A stretch of 64,000 nt of DNA from Campylorhamphus procurvoides (Eukaryota > Chordata > Aves > Passeriformes > Dendrocolaptidae). The notes under the pieces are model-generated. The model had not been told where the DNA came from. It did no database searches and saw nothing but the letters and a program-made list of their open reading frames with translations. Below are positions 13,251 through 26,900 of this stretch, piece after piece. Location of the stretch: assembly GCA_013396655.1 (NCBI GenBank), contig WBMV01000276.1, positions 94,136 through 158,135 of the forward strand. Reading direction: 5' to 3'. Made by a program: the position numbers and the translations under genes. Positions within the stretch are counted from its first letter, which is position 1; each line of letters begins with the position of its first letter.

Positions 13251-15560
13251 TTCATGCGTGCAGGGGTGGCCTTTAGTTCTCCTCCATCAGCTAAAATAAC
13301 AACAAAGCTCCACTTGGTGTATTTATTGATTCAAACACAGGGTCCCTGCCCCGATGGTTTCAATCAGCCCCCTCGCTCTGTGCGAATGAGGGGGTTTCTC
13401 TGCCCTGGTTCTGCTTTTACTTAACTTTCCCAACGTGCAGCCAGCTGCAGTTTGCAGAGGTGCTGGCAAGGGATGTCGCCTCATTTGCGTGCAGATCACC
13501 CAGAGGGGACCCTTAAACACTTTCTTCCTCCTGTTTATCGGCAAGAACTGCCCCCAAGAAGTGCCCTGGGCAGTGCTGGCTGCAGTGGGTACCACTGGTC
13601 CTGCCAGGGTGAGGGCATCACCACAGAGCAGAGGTTGATAATGAATATCCACATCTACAGCGTTTAGAGCTCCCTGAAACAGCTTCCCTGCCAAGATGGG
13701 GGGGTTAAAATGCAAGGTGGCAGCTGTACAAGTTTTATTGGGGTGAGTTTGAGCCAGGCACATTGTTCAGGAAGCCACTGCTGAGTTTTGAAGCCATCTG
13801 AAAGGTGTACTAGTAAAAGCCTTTCCTAAAGCAGCAGAACTCTGGGTGAGCTCCCAGTGGGCCCAGGTGGCTGTGTACTGGGATGGACTGGGGTGGGATG
13901 GCCGTGCTGGGAGGTGCTCCCTTGGGCAGGGACTCTGCTTGGACAGCCAGGCAGAGGGGCTGAGCTTCTCGCAGCCTTGAGCAGAGGGATTGCAGAGGAG
14001 CCACCTCTGCCTTGTGCTGACACCTCCTAATCAAACGTTGCTCACTGCAGAGCTCAGCCTGGCCACCAACTCCTCTCCCTTCCCGAGCATGAAGAGGGAA
14101 TTTGTCGGGTTTTAGGCAGCACACCACGTCTGTACAGCTAGTGCAGGGTCGGAAACTTGTCTCTGGGTGTCTGGAGTCTCGTTTTTACAGGCAAAAAGCC
14201 TTCTCCAAAGCATGAATGGAAGGGATGAAATGACAGTGGGGCTGGAGTTTGGGGTTGCAAAGGGAAAAATTCTTTTATGGTGCATCTCAGGATAAACTAG
14301 TAAGAGATTAAAGCACTTTGGTTGCAAATACAGTTGAGCAGCTGGGGAGAGTTGGGGTCAGAGCAGGGGCTGTGCTAAATGTGGGTATACACCCAACTGG
14401 TTTTAAGGGTCTCAGACCCTGACTGTGTGTGAAATCTCCCCCCTTCCCTTTCCTTAGGGATAGCAATCCTTGTGAAATGCCCTCCTAGCAGAGATGCAGC
14501 CCTAGGATGAAGGGTGGTGTGTTCTGAGGGCAGTGGGATCTCCAGTTATTTATCTGAGAAGCTGTTTGGGTTCTGAGCTAAATGGATCTTCCCAGGCTTC
14601 TTCAGTCGCTGCTTTGATCTGGTTTGGCACTTTCCTCTTTCATTCTACTGTCATTTTTTTTAACTTTTTGGCTCAGCTGTTCTTAATCACAACAGCTCAT
14701 GAATCTGGGCATGTGCTTGAGCTCCTCTTTGCAGTTGTATCACAAATGGCAAAATTAAGAAATCGGGAATAAAATGTGCTTTGAATAGTTTCAGTAGGTA
14801 GGCATTGGATAATGCACTGTGAGAAACCTGTTTCACAGGTCCCAGGAACAGTCTGCAAACAGCAGCTTGGCTTTAAACTTGTGCTTAGGAAATACATTAA
14901 AATCACAAGCTTAAAGCAAACATAATTTTCTGTTGGGAAGAACGTAGGGATACATAAGTTCTTCTGCAAGTATGGTCTGCTCTTCTGTGTCATGGAAGAC
15001 CTGTGGGCGACCGCTGCAGTTTGGAAAGCCAGGAGGGGGAGATTGCAAAACCAATTACTCAGAATTCCTCCTGCCCTTCACATTTCTCACGCAAGATCAA
15101 AAAAGGGAAGGGTGAGCAAGAGTGAGCATTACTGTGAGCCAACATTTGGGAACCCAGCACTGAAGGGATTTACTGTAGGAGCATCCCACGAGGGGCACAT
15201 CAGGGACAGGGGGCATTAGGAGTGTCTCCTGCTTTCCAAAGGAAGGAGCAGATACCATTCATGCCTTTTTTTTTGTCTGATTGGCCTGTTGGTGATACTT
15301 ACTCATGGCATGCAATCCATTTCTTGCCTTAGCAATTAGACACAGAAGGCTGTGGGAGAAGAAATGTGACAAGGTGTAGTGAAGGCTTGAAAACATGAAA
15401 ACATTCACTGCTGGGGCTGTTCTGTGGGCAAAGGAAAGCAGCTGCCTTTATGAAAATAAAAACACCTATGGCATAGATTTCCTTGGACTGGAATAATTTA
15501 TTTACTTTTCCAGTGAGGCTTGACTTTATTTACTTTGAATGTTGTTTCTAATTAGTGCAG

Positions 15561-15690
15561 TACCATTCCCATTGTATGGATGTGGCACCAAAAATTCAGC
15601 TAACTGCCCAAGGCCAGTCAGTATTATTTATTATTTATTTCAAGTCAGTATTAGAGCTGGGATTGAATTCCAGGTGTTCTGGCTGTCGTG
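15561..15690 (+). mobile_element. MIR-like ancient SINE remnant
   Basis: The order of motifs follows the MIR core: CCCATTGTATGGATG (from CCCATTTTACAGATG), then TAACTGCCCAAGGCCAGTCA (from AACTTGCCCAAGGTCACA), and AGAGCTGGGATTGAATTCCA followed by GGTGTTCTGGCT. An AT-rich 27-bp tandem duplication interrupts it: the 11-mer AGTCAGTATTA occurs at 15616-15626 and again at 15643-15653. Such copies predate birds and are strongly diverged. Confidence 0.7.
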
Positions 15691-16000
15691 TTTTGAGGGG
15701 TTTTTGTGCTCTCAGTGTCCTCCACTGTCCAGCTGCAACTTTAGAGCTTGTGATTCTGGAGGAGGAGTTGCACCAGTTGATGATGAGGTTCTTTAACAGT
15801 GATTTTTACACCATGAGCGTTGAGCATCTGCTGCAAATGACAACTGCAGGACCTCATTGCAGTGAAACCCGTGGATATTTGGAATCCATTCCCCAGCTTC
15901 TCTCAACAGCTTGGGGATGGGAACATCTCCTCTGATGTTCCCATGGGTGTGAAGGACAGCAGTGAAGTGCAAGGGCTTCCACTGGGCCCAGCTGGGGCGT

Positions 16001-16153
16001 TCTGCCCCACTGACACCCAGGGCTGATGCTGGACTGGAAGATCCTGAGGATTCTGCCCCACTGAAAGCCAGGGCTGATGCTGGAATGGAATAACCTGAGG
16101 TTTCTGCCCGACTGAAACCCGAGGAGTCCTGCTGGAAGATCCCGAGGAATCCC
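16001..16153 (+). repeat. 51-bp tandem repeat, three copies
   Basis: Copies start at 16001, 16052 and 16103, each beginning TCTGCCC(C/G)ACTGA. Copies 1 and 2 share CCAGGGCTGATGCTGGA, and all share a GATCC/AACC-TGAGG-like end. The third is the most diverged. Because 51 is a multiple of three, the minus strand keeps an open frame with a 17-residue periodicity (repeated PASAL and SGAE/SRAE). I see no sign that it is translated. Confidence 0.9.
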
Positions 16154-19100
16154 TGCTGTGCAGTCACCCACATTGGGCCTCATTGCCATGCTGTGGAAGG
16201 CACAGCACTGTGTGTGCTCATCACAGGACGTGTCAGAGCAGCTCCCCAGCAACAACCTCCACATCCCTGCCTGTGACAAGCAGTTCTCAGCCCAGCTGTG
16301 GTCCAACTTCTGCTTTGTGATAAGCCCAAGGTGGTTTCCTCAGTGCAAATGACAGGAAGGTCTCTTTCTCTTTCTTTCTGAAGCACAGAGTCATCTATTT
16401 TTGGGTTGGGTTTGCTCACCATGAGTCTCGCTGGGTACGTCAGAAAGCGTGTCATGGTTCTTTTTATAACCCTTCCCCAGCTGAGTGGAATGAGGGCATA
16501 CCAGACAGCTGAGGAAAGCCTCTCTCTGCCCCTGCAGCTGGGTGAGCTGCCTGGGTGTTGGGGCAGGTCCTGGAGTGCTGGAGGAGGTGACACCCAGCAG
16601 TTTCGCTGTGCTGCTTCCAGAACACTGCAGGCAACCCAGCCAGCAGCCACAGGCTCCTTGTGGTTCCAGTGAAGAGCTCGGGATTGTCAGATCCTTCTGG
16701 TGGTGTTTTACAAACAGTACCTATTTCTGTTAAGGCAGAGAAACACTGCAAGTCTGAAATGAAAAAGGAAAGGGAAACCTGAGCTGTGGGCTGTTAAAAA
16801 TCACACAGGAGTGGCCAAACTGGAAATGCCCAAATATGAGTTGCTGTCGTGGTGCTGCCTAATCCAGATGTGCTGTTGGTTTGGGGCTCTGGCCAGCCCA
16901 TCAAGGGTGTGTCCTGAGTGTTCTGTGCTCCCAGACTGCAGGGGAATTGGGAGAGTTTTCAGGAAAGAGCTTGAATTTACAGCCCACAAACAGTGGAGGG
17001 AAATCTCAGCGTGTTTCCAGGTGGTTCTCCCCAGAAGGAGAGGTTTTGTTCCTTGTGCAGCCCTGTGGTAGATGCTGAAGGTGAAGGGATACATCTGCTT
17101 TATTTCCTTTTTTTATTTATTTCCTTTTTTCAATGGTACCGACATGCAGAGCTCCTTCTTGTCTGTTTTATAAAACCTTACCAAAAATAATCAATTCTTT
17201 ATGGTGTTTATGGCTCCTTTTAGGGTTGGAACACAATTTAGTGTCACATGAAATAAGGATGATTTTAGTACAGGTAAAACCAGCTTTTGTTCATTGATCA
17301 GTTATGAATCTTATTTTTTTAAAAATTGCAGATACAAAATCCCCAAGGCCTGAGGAAGTTCACTCGTATAACTTAAATGTGAAGCAAAACCTGTGATTTA
17401 TGACTTTCAAATCAGAGTTTTACTTCACCAAATGAATGTGGTGTTCGTCTGAGCTGCACTGGAGTCTGAAAGGAGCATCTGGGCTCATCTCTTATCTACA
17501 AAGAAACCTGGTTTAAGCAGCGGCCCTTCAGCCCAATAAAATTAGTTACTTGTTATATGTGGTTATTTAAGGTAAAAATCAAGTTTAGCATGGACGTTTT
17601 GGCTCATTCCATAAACGTGCCTGACTGTAAAATTATCTGGTTTAGTAAACTAGTTACAAGGGTCTTAAATTAGCCCTTTTAAAGAGCAGATTTTACATAA
17701 GTCATGCTAAACCTCTGGAAACGGTATTGATTTATGAGGGGCTGAATTTCCTCATTGCTAATTTTGTTCTGAGACGTCTCTTCCTCCTGGAGAAAGATGA
17801 TTTAATGCCATTTCAGATGGTTGGGCTGGCTGGTTCTGTGTAATGTGCGGGGTGGATTCCCTGCCTGGCGTGCCTTGCAGAGCTGGTCTGACACCTTAGG
17901 CAGGACAGGACAGGACTTGAGTGGGGATCTCTGCAGCTCCTCCCCAGTCTGCCTGGCTTCCTGGGCCCCCAGTGTCCCAAGGAAAACGGGAGTTTCCAGG
18001 GGAGCTGGGGCAGTCACACCCAGGGAGGCCCTGGGATGGGCAGACAGGGCTGCTGGTGGGAACCAAGGCACAGCAGGTTGTGGTTGCACCAAAGGCAGGC
18101 TGAGCTTTCCATGCTTTGGAACGGGTTCCTTACCTTGGCATAGCCACGCTGTTTGGGCACTCAGCTTTGGAGTTTCATTTCTGCAAGGAAAGGAGATTCA
18201 GAAAAAGGGCATTTTTCAAGCCGATGCCAGTAAATAATAGGAAGAGCTTAATGAAAGGGGATTGTGTCTTCTCTCATTTTCATCACAGCAAGTGGAGGGT
18301 GCTGGAGGTGGCCTGAGCTTGGCTCTGAGGGCTGAGCTGGGCTCATCCTTCCCTGGGAAAGGCTCTGGAGGTGGGTGATGCCCATGGTGGTGCCCAGCAA
18401 GCAGCACCTGCAGGGGAGAGCCTGGGAAAGGCCACCTCCTCCCTCCCGTGTGCCCGTGGTCCTGGTGTGAAATGTTCGTGCTTCTCCCAGTGAAAGTTTG
18501 GGGTGTGATTTCTCTTACTGGTTTGAAGCGGAGTGATTCAGGACAGAGTGGCTTGCACAGGTATTGCCATTCCTGTTGTGTGTTGCAGGAGTTACCCCAA
18601 GGTGTCCCATTCTGTGGTGTTAGTGTACAAGGGCTTACACTGTCTGTCAGCATAATTACAAGACAGTGAGCACCCCACCAGGTGTGGGTTTCCATGGGGT
18701 GAAAAGGCAGGAAGGTTGTCTTGGGACTGGGGCAGTGGGGTTTGCTCTTTAGGGTTGGTCCTGAAGGAGGACAGTTTGGAAAGTTGTCCATGTTTGTGCC
18801 CTGGCTTGGTGGTGAGTTCTGATGTTTGCACACTGGAAACTCAGAAATCAAACTGAACTCTGCAGCTGAGAGGGGGGAAAAAGATCTTTCAGAATACTCT
18901 TAATACCAATGAACAAAGAGAAAAGATCAAAGCCAACCAATCAACCCCATATTTTTTTGTTTTATTCAATTGATTTCTAAAGGCCCCTGTTACTATAGTA
19001 ACTCCAGTAGGGCTTTTAATTACAAAAATTGTAAAAACGCATCAATTATTCACAACTGCTGGGGGGGAACAGTGGCACAAATGCTTTACAAGAAACAGAG

Positions 19101-19715
19101 AGAGAAAATTTGCAAACAAAGCTTGACAGACTCCCCACAAAGCATCCCAGGGACTGAAAAATCAGTGTAAACACACAAGGCTCAAGTTCCCAGCAAACAG
19201 TTCCCTGTCAGAGGGTTCCCCTTTGGCAGCAGAGAGGGGAACCATCCCCATCCCTGGCCATGTCAAGCCCTCCCCTCTGCACACAGATGGTGGAGCTTGT
19301 TCTTCCCAGCCCCTACATTTAATTACAGTGTATGTGAGAGGAGCTGCTGTGTGATCACATTAATTAGCAGCTGAGAGAGCTGCTCCCTCCTGGGAGTGGG
19401 AACAGCAGCCAGGGCTGCAGGTAGGAGCTCCAGCAAAGAGCCACCATTTAGCAATAATGAGCACCTTTCAAGGAATAATTGCTTTGGAAATAGGTGCTGT
19501 CATTTTTTATCATCGGGTACGTTTCCAGAGTGGATCCATACTCCAAACAGGAGCAGGGGAGAAGTGGAGGGGCACATGGTGTGGGTGATTGCTGCAGGAA
19601 CTGGGTCCTCTCAAGTCATGGGGACTGCAGCAATGTGGGCCAAGAAGTGGAGATTCTGTCAAACCCACTGGGCAAGTGCAGGGGAAAAAGGTGGTTTTTT
19701 TTTTTTCCTTTAAAA
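16154..19715. other. Intron block, nothing coding recognised
   Basis: From 17160 to about 17800 the sequence is even-textured and AT-rich with many A/T-run motifs and no repeat signature, which might be a conserved non-coding stretch. The 211-codon minus-strand frame at 18216-18851 shows no family features. Confidence 0.5.
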
Positions 19716-19823
19716 AGCATCACAGGATGGGATGGTTTGGGTTGAAAGGGACCTTAAAGGGATGATCTTGTTCCATCCCCCTGCCATGAGCGGGGCATCT
19801 TTCATTAGACCAGCTTGATTCCC
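19716..19823 (-). mobile_element. CR1 LINE 3' terminus, antisense
   Basis: On the + strand this reads ATCACAGGATGGGATGGTTT, GGGTTGAAAGGGACCTTAAA, GATGATCTTGTTCCATCC, CCCTGCCATGAGCGGGGC and CATTAGACCAGCTTGATTCC, which is the reverse complement of a CR1 3' end. A T-rich tract (19694-19707) lies just to the left. Confidence 0.92.
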
Positions 19824-20543
19824 CCTGGAAGAAACTACGTAATATCCAGCATTGCAAGTGATAGAAATAAATGTCATGTTGTATAAAATAATAATAATAG
19901 GTGTGGATACTGTTCTGCCCGTGCTAATTAGCTCTTCTCTCTCAGACTCTTCATTAACCCCTGTCAGTTCTCCCCCCAGGTAAAGCTGGGGCTCGAAGGG
20001 CTGGGGGAAGGCAGGTTTGGGAAGGTCTGGTTTGCCCTTGGCAATCCAGCCCTGATCTCTTCAGTGTGCAGAGGTGCAGGCTGTGAGCAGAGGCACGGCA
20101 GGAATGGCAGCAGGACATGGAGTGGAATTCCTCCTCCAACTCCAAGTGCTCTGAGGGCAACAATCCTCCTCACACTTCAGCCCGTTGCAGGAACGAAAAT
20201 AAACTCCTTTGTGAGCCTTCCACAGTCTCAGTTACACAAAACTTGCCCTTGATTCCACAGCAAACAAACAGGACAAGGTGGCTGCTACTGTGGGATTATT
20301 TCTGGCTTTATTCTCTTCTTGCTGGTGCAGCTCCTGGTGCTGGAAGGGACAAACCACTATTACCTGGACGTGGTTTGATATCAAATAGAGCAATAAGGGG
20401 TGTTCCTGTTCCCCTCCTGGGGTGTTTTGGTGTGAGCTGCGTTACTTGGTCACGATGAAAATGCCCCAAAAGTGTTTTGGAAAGGTCTCCCAGGACTCCT
20501 GTGCTTGCAGTGTCTTGACATACCTTGTTAAACATCCCCCTGG

Positions 20544-20583
20544 CAGTGGATGCTTTTTATCCGCCAGTAGTGGATGCTTTTCC
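20544..20583 (+). repeat. Short 24-bp tandem duplication
   Basis: AGTGGATGCTTTT occurs at 20545 and again at 20569, separated by TATCCGCC. A small local duplication with no further context. Confidence 0.75.
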
Positions 20584-20775
20584 ACCTTTTTCAGCCTCTG
20601 GGTTTATGTAAATCCAAGGAAATGTGGTCAGCAAAGTGTCGGTGAATTCCTGGGCAAGAATTTGTTCCTCTGTAACATCTCCTATTTTAATGTGAGCTGT
20701 GAATGGGTTGTGTAAGTGCTGAGCAAATGGGAACTGGTTTTACCTGAGGGAATAATCCATGGCAGTGACCAAGGA

Positions 20776-20905
20776 ATCATGCTGTGTCCAGTTTGGGGAC
20801 ACTACAGGATAGACTTTGAGGTGCTGGAGCAAGTCCAGAGCAGGGTCTGGGGCACCAGGAGGAGCTGGGAGGGCTCAGCCTGGAGACAAGAAGGCTCCAT
20901 GCTTT
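20776..20905 (+). mobile_element. CR1 LINE internal fragment
   Basis: Sense CR1 fragment lacking the 3' terminus: CATGCTGTGTCCAGTTTGGG, then GAGGTGCTGGAGCAAGTCCA, AGCAGGGTCTGGGGC, and GGCTCAGCCTGGAGACAAGA at the right end. It corresponds to the region 5' of the fragments at 40.8 and 49.5 kb. Confidence 0.85.
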
Positions 20906-23900
20906 GATCCATCCCCTAAGGTGACTTCCATTCCAAACTTTACTGGCTTGCAGATAGCTTTGTGTCAGTGTGGGAAGGGAACTCATGGTGGGAAGTTTCA
21001 GAACTCAGATTTGTGAGAAGCCTGTGCTTATCCTTTGCCTTTAAAAAGTGTTTTTCTAGGCAATTTTTATTAGAAAGCCCAAACGAACCTGAAGCTTTGG
21101 AACGAGACTGTGACCTGGGTGTTCTTGTGATGCAGGAAAAGAGCAAATACCTTCTATAATACCAGGCTATATCAGGAGAAGTGTCTGAGTTATAACTTGT
21201 AATGGTTAAAAGCAGCACGTCTGTTGTGAAGGTTCCAAACTGCCACAGATGATGAAGTTTCCATTAAAGGATAATAAAGTCTCTCTGTCAGTGTGACAAA
21301 AGCACTCCCTTATCTCTTTGGAATAAGAATGCTCTTTGAAGGGCTTCATAAAAGGCCCTGTTAGCAAATCAGGCTGGTGGCTGCTTATTTGGAATTTCTA
21401 TGGAGCACTGCAGCCCAGGGGCTAAAGGGATTATCTGGGCAGTCACGGGATGGGAAGGGGAACGTTGTCTTGTCCTTTTGGGCAGTGAGGGAGTGTAAAG
21501 CACAGGTATGGCTTGGTGTGCCCACTGCTGGAATGGTGCCTTGGCATTGGGGCAGCCTTTGGGAGCCAAGGGATGCAGCTGTGCCTGAGGCTGAGCCACC
21601 TGAGGAGGAGTGGAAATGGATACCCATCACACTGCAGCACACTGGGCCATGGCTGGGGCTGGCACACTCCTTCCCTCACACCAGCAGGGGATGGGTTTCA
21701 GTGACCAGGAACCACAACAGCATTGCCACACTTGGGTTTGTTTGGGGAGCTCAGTGTTTGCCAGCCTGAAATCACATCCAGCCTAGCTCTGATTATTGAA
21801 ATGACTCAGAGCTAATGTTTATTATTTTCTTGTGAACTAGCTGAATACTAAGCTTTCTCTCCAAAGCAGTGGGAGCGAGGCTGAGGAGACAGGGCATTTT
21901 GGTCCCTGTTGGCCTTATGCACAAACTGAGCTCATACCTGACCAAAAAAAAGGTGATTTTAGTGTTTTTAGGTGCATTGACCATTTAATAACTAGGTCCA
22001 TACTGTTTGCTTTGTTTCCCAAATGAATCCTGGGGGGTTATTTTTGGAACTGAGAAACTGAAAAGTAGATAATTCTATTTTTTTGCATTTTTATCTAGCA
22101 AGGAAGAACCAGCTTCCATTTCCTAATATTCCTTGCGTGCCAAAAGCACAAGATTCCCTTTAGGAATGAACAGATTTGGGTACAGAACTCAGATTTCCAG
22201 GCCCCTCTCGTTCCCAGTGAGGTTTGGCAAGTGGCAGGGCAGAATTGACACTGCCAGAGGGTCCTGTGATGGCTGGGCTTGGAAATGATGGGACTGATAA
22301 CACACTAATGGGATCCTTGCAGGCTTCTCGTTTATATTAATGAGTTTGACTCATCTAAGGCAAACTGATAACCACTGATTAATAGCTCAGCAACTTCCAG
22401 ACAGGCATCAAAGCCTAATCTTTATTCTTTTTTTCCTTTTAACTCTTTGATGGGTCAGGAGTTAAGACAGTTATCAATTAGCTCGCAGCTTAATTGAAAT
22501 CCAGATGTTCAGCTGTTGATGGAAGTTAATTTCATACCCGTCATGGTTTATTGCCGATTTCAGTCTCTTTTTTTTTTAAAGTAACTTTGAACTTGCAAAA
22601 CAAGAGTGTGATTTATTTCACAATTCTTTATTTATTTAGCCTTTGCAGGCTGTTGAAGAGGGCTTGTTAAACAAACATTGAACAAAGAGAAGTTATCCCA
22701 GAAGCATCAAATCCCTGCTAGAAGAAGCCATTAAACCCCTCAGAAAAGCTCAGAGTTAGCAAGAGAAGGCAAGCTGCCTTTCTTAGGTCCTGAGGCTGCT
22801 TTTAATCTCTGTCTGAAGAGCAAGCAGCACTTTGTCTGGCCAGGGTGCAGTGGCAGAGACCACAATAAGAGTGGGCTGAGGGTGGGAAGTCAAATCACCA
22901 TCACTCGGTGAAGAAAACCAGAGTGAAATAATAATCCTGAGCACAGGATCGACCCAAACTGCGAGAGCAGTCAGTGCAAATAAGAGCCAATATCTCTATT
23001 ACACCTCCAAACTTTCCACTTTTCACCAAGGCAGAGGTTTTCAAAGCTTGGGGGGGCTGTACAACTAATTATTATTATTATTATTGTTATTATTATTATA
23101 ACAAATGCTCTGCCCTTTTCCTGGCCTGCTCGCTCACAGTTACATCAAGCAGCTGAGTTTCTTGCCCTGATCCTGAGAATCCACATCAGCCTCTGGACTT
23201 TGGTTGTTTCCAAACACTACAGTTTGCTAAATAAGCCATCCCTGAAAATAACCCAACCTGCTGTGCTGGCAAGTCTTGGCTCAGCAGTCAGACCCAGCAG
23301 CCTCTGAGGGGTATTTCTTTAGGATATGGGGATGCTGACACTTCTTCTGGGTGTCTGGGGTTTTAGGGCTGTCCCACAAGTGGCTTTATGTGAAATGAGG
23401 GGATCTGGGGCTGCCAAAACCCAACCTCAGTGGAGGAAGGGGGGGATTGGTGTGCATTTTACTCGTCACTTCAGACCAGGACATCTGACAATTACTGGAT
23501 GCTCCACACAACATCTGCTGGAAAGATATGTCCATTGTGGTGGAAATGCTTGTTTTAAAGTCAGACAGTTCTGTATTGTCTTGTCAGCAAGGCAGAGGCA
23601 AAATCAACGTGAAAGCCATTTGAAAAGCTTGTGTAAAACGTGCCTGTGTGCCAGAGGAGGGTGTCCTTTAGAATTAGCCCCCAAATCTGACTCTCTTGTC
23701 AGACTGACTGGTTTGTTTCCAGCCTTAACAGTTCTTTTCATCTTTAGAAATGGCGTTTCAAAAAGAATATTTAATATTCTGCAACAGAATGATGCATGTG
23801 AACAATGAGCATCTGCTGCCCTTGGGGATTCCTGCTGCCCTTGGCAAGTGCTCCAGTTCAGAGGTGCTGATGTGGATGTGCTTGGGAAAAAGGGGCTTCA

Positions 23901-26900
23901 TCTGCTGGAGGGGCCAACCTGAGGTTAAAGTGACCCAGAGCTCAGTCTGGGCAGGTTCTCTTTAACCAGAGGCCAGCTTGGTTTCCTGGACAGGGTTAAG
24001 TGCCTGGCAAAAGTACAGGAATCACAATTCAAATACCAGCATTAATAATATAGCAAATTAATAGATGATGTCTAAAGGAGTTTTAACACTTGTAATTGTC
24101 GTCCTCATTATTCAAGTTATTAAGCACAGAAGAAAAGAGCACTAATATAAGGAGCTTATTATAAATTATTGAAGCCTCCAGAAGAACTAACTTAGGGGGG
24201 CCCTTCAGCAGGAAATACATTATATGTTGTTTAGGTAGTGAAGGTAATCCTGGAACACCAAGGAGTTATAATTTGCAGGAGCAAGGCTTGATTCTTCTGG
24301 TACCTTCAGTCTTCCCAAATCCTAACTTGGCTATTCAAAGTTGAGTCCATTTTTTAACCAGGGCAAAGTGCTTCAGTTTTGGTTAGATTTGTTTTCTGCT
24401 GTTTCCAGCCTGCAGTGCTTGAGTTACTGTCCTTACCTGTGAGGAACAAAAGGATAGGTGTGTTGTGGGCTGCTGCTGTTGTTCCAAGGAATATTGTTGT
24501 GCTCATTTCATACCAAAGCTCTGGGAATTGTGCTTGACTGAGGGTCAGAGACACTCCAGCTCTCGACTCCCTGGAGTCTTGGCTTTGTGCTGAAGACCTA
24601 AGAGCTTGCAGAGCACCAATTAATAATAATTTGGGTAAGTCTTGCTTGTAGTGAGTTTTAGCTGGTGTGGGAAGGTAAGGCAGTGTCTGCGTATGCTGTG
24701 TGGACAAGGATTCACCCAGAACATCTCAGGGTGCCTCTGTGGACACATCATTCCTCTGTTTGTGCTCTGTGAGCTCTGTGCTGAGCTCTGGACCCACTTA
24801 CACAGGCAAACTGTGCTAGGGCTGGAACAGCAGCCAGCACCGTGTGAGGACAATTCCCAGGTGCTTTATCCTCTCCTCTCCTGGGGACTCAGCTAATCCT
24901 CCTCATCTGGACTCCCTGGAGCAGGGGGTGGGCACCCTTGTTTCTCTCTGTTTGAAGCTGTGTGCCAGATCTCAGCTCGTTGTGATCTGCTCTGTTCCCA
25001 TTCACTGTGGCACAGATCAGTAACTCCATCTGAGGCATTTTCAGAGCACCCTTTAACTTTATTCTGGGAATTAATCCTGGTGGGATGCACACTGTGGAAT
25101 CAGACCTCAGGTCAGGGGAAACTGTGAGGTGTTGGGTCAAGGTTAAGGTGGGAATAAATATAAATTGGATGTAGTAACAAATATAGCAATTCAAATTGGA
25201 GATGGGTGTAAATCCCCTCTCTATCACCCTCCCAGCCCTTGGCAGTGGGAAGTGGAACTGATAAATTCAATGTTCTACCTTCAGGAGAGCACTAGCCCTA
25301 CAGGTGTGTCTCCCTGTGAGCAGAGCCAGCCTGGAGCAGCTGCCCTGGGAGGGGCTGAGGCCGCACTTGGGAGGTGTTGGCACATTTTAGGGGGCTGTTA
25401 AGAGGAACTCCCTCTGCTTTGTACACTGCAGATCAATGTTCTTTATTACAGTAGCTAATAAAAAGGGCTTTATCAGGTTACTTTGCTTTGTAGCTGGTTC
25501 TCACATCTGTCTCTGTTGAGCTTTTCCCTGTTTATTGTGAGGACAATCCAGTCCTGCAGCTGTGCAGGACAAACAAAATAATTGTGCCAGTAAATTCTCT
25601 CCTGCCAGCTATTCACATTTCCTCTGCCTGAGCACTCATTTTGACTGCTCTGAGCACCCACAGAGTGGGGAAAAATTGGTAAAAAGTCTCAAAATCCTGC
25701 TGTCAGATTGAAGCCAACCATTGGAAATGAATGGATTTACAACCCCAGGGTGAAAAAGCTTCCTGAAGTGCCCAAGTGCATTTCTGGAGCTGCTTGGTGA
25801 TGCCAGTGGAGTTTTTCATTAATACCCAAGGAACAAATGCAATTCTGAAGGTGTGACTCCAGGCTCTTTAGTGACAACTGAAACTGGAGTCAGAGCCCTG
25901 GAAGCAAGAGCAGAGTCTGTGCTGTGGCTCTGGGGAGAGCAGGGAATTCAGGTGGATCATTCTCTCTGGTCCTCTGCACACACCAGAAGATTTGGGGGGG
26001 ATTGCTGACTAGGACTGGGTTTTACTGTAACATTCAGACAATCTGATTCGTTATTGTGTAAATCTAGTTTTCCTTCATGTCTGCTTTCTAAGCCTTTGTC
26101 CTTATAGCTACTGGATTTCTTCATTTCTTCATTTCCACCTCCAACGCCTGAGCAGTGGGAAGTGGGAAGGGTGTTTTGAGCTTTCAGGGTAACCTCTGGC
26201 CACAAATACATCATATTGCAGAATAGGAAGGCAGAAATGAGGGCGAGGTGCAGGGCCCTGGTGTGGTGTAGGTGCCAGGATAGATCCCTGCAGGAGGGAG
26301 CTGCTCCCCTTCTCCAGTGCAGCATTCCAGCTTCTAGTGCAGCAATTATTTGGGGGGGATGTTCATTCCCAACCTGGGCCTTGCAGGGAAGCCAGAAAAG
26401 AGAAGTGATGGCTGAAGAACAAATGGCTGGGAGGGAAGGGCAGGGCCTTGGGGTGCCCTGGGGGAGCAGGGGCTGGGCTGGGCACCAGCTGAAAAGCAGC
26501 AATATTTCCTATTGTTTCCCTGCAGTTTTGACCTTCCTTCTCCTGGTTCAATCCCTGGGAAATAGGGTTGGATTTTCTTCCTGCAGGATGTGCATTTTTC
26601 TGGGTTTTCCCTCTGGAGCAAAACCACACGAAGCAGATTGGGAAAAAAGCTTTGATTGCAAAGTGAGGGTGATGGGACCAGGTTTTTCTTTGCTGTGCTT
26701 TGCCCTGGGTGCAGCATTTTGGGGTTGGGAGCCACAGGAGTCAGTCTGGACTAGTCTTGATGGTCCTGTGACAGCAGGAGCAATAACAGTGGGGATGTTC
26801 AGGGCCTTCTGGGTTTAGGATGCTCTGGGGCTTTTTTTTCTTCCTCCATTCCCCAAATTTAGATGCAGTAATTCTCAGGACCAGCAGCTGAGGTGGTTGT

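Larger units (their letters stand above)
8514..15560. other. Intron block, nothing coding recognised
   Basis: Unique sequence apart from the low-complexity tracts and the CpG-retaining block listed separately. A small perfect 7-bp hairpin (CGAGCCT / AGGCTCG, 4-base loop) lies at about 9508-9525. No RNA gene family was recognised around it. Confidence 0.55.

Noticed and set aside
18216..18851. 211-codon minus-strand open frame
   Set aside because: No recognisable motif and a Pro/Ser/His-rich composition as expected from GC-rich intron.
26216..26818. 200-codon plus-strand open frame
   Set aside because: No signal for splicing, no family similarity, and an equally long frame on the opposite strand.
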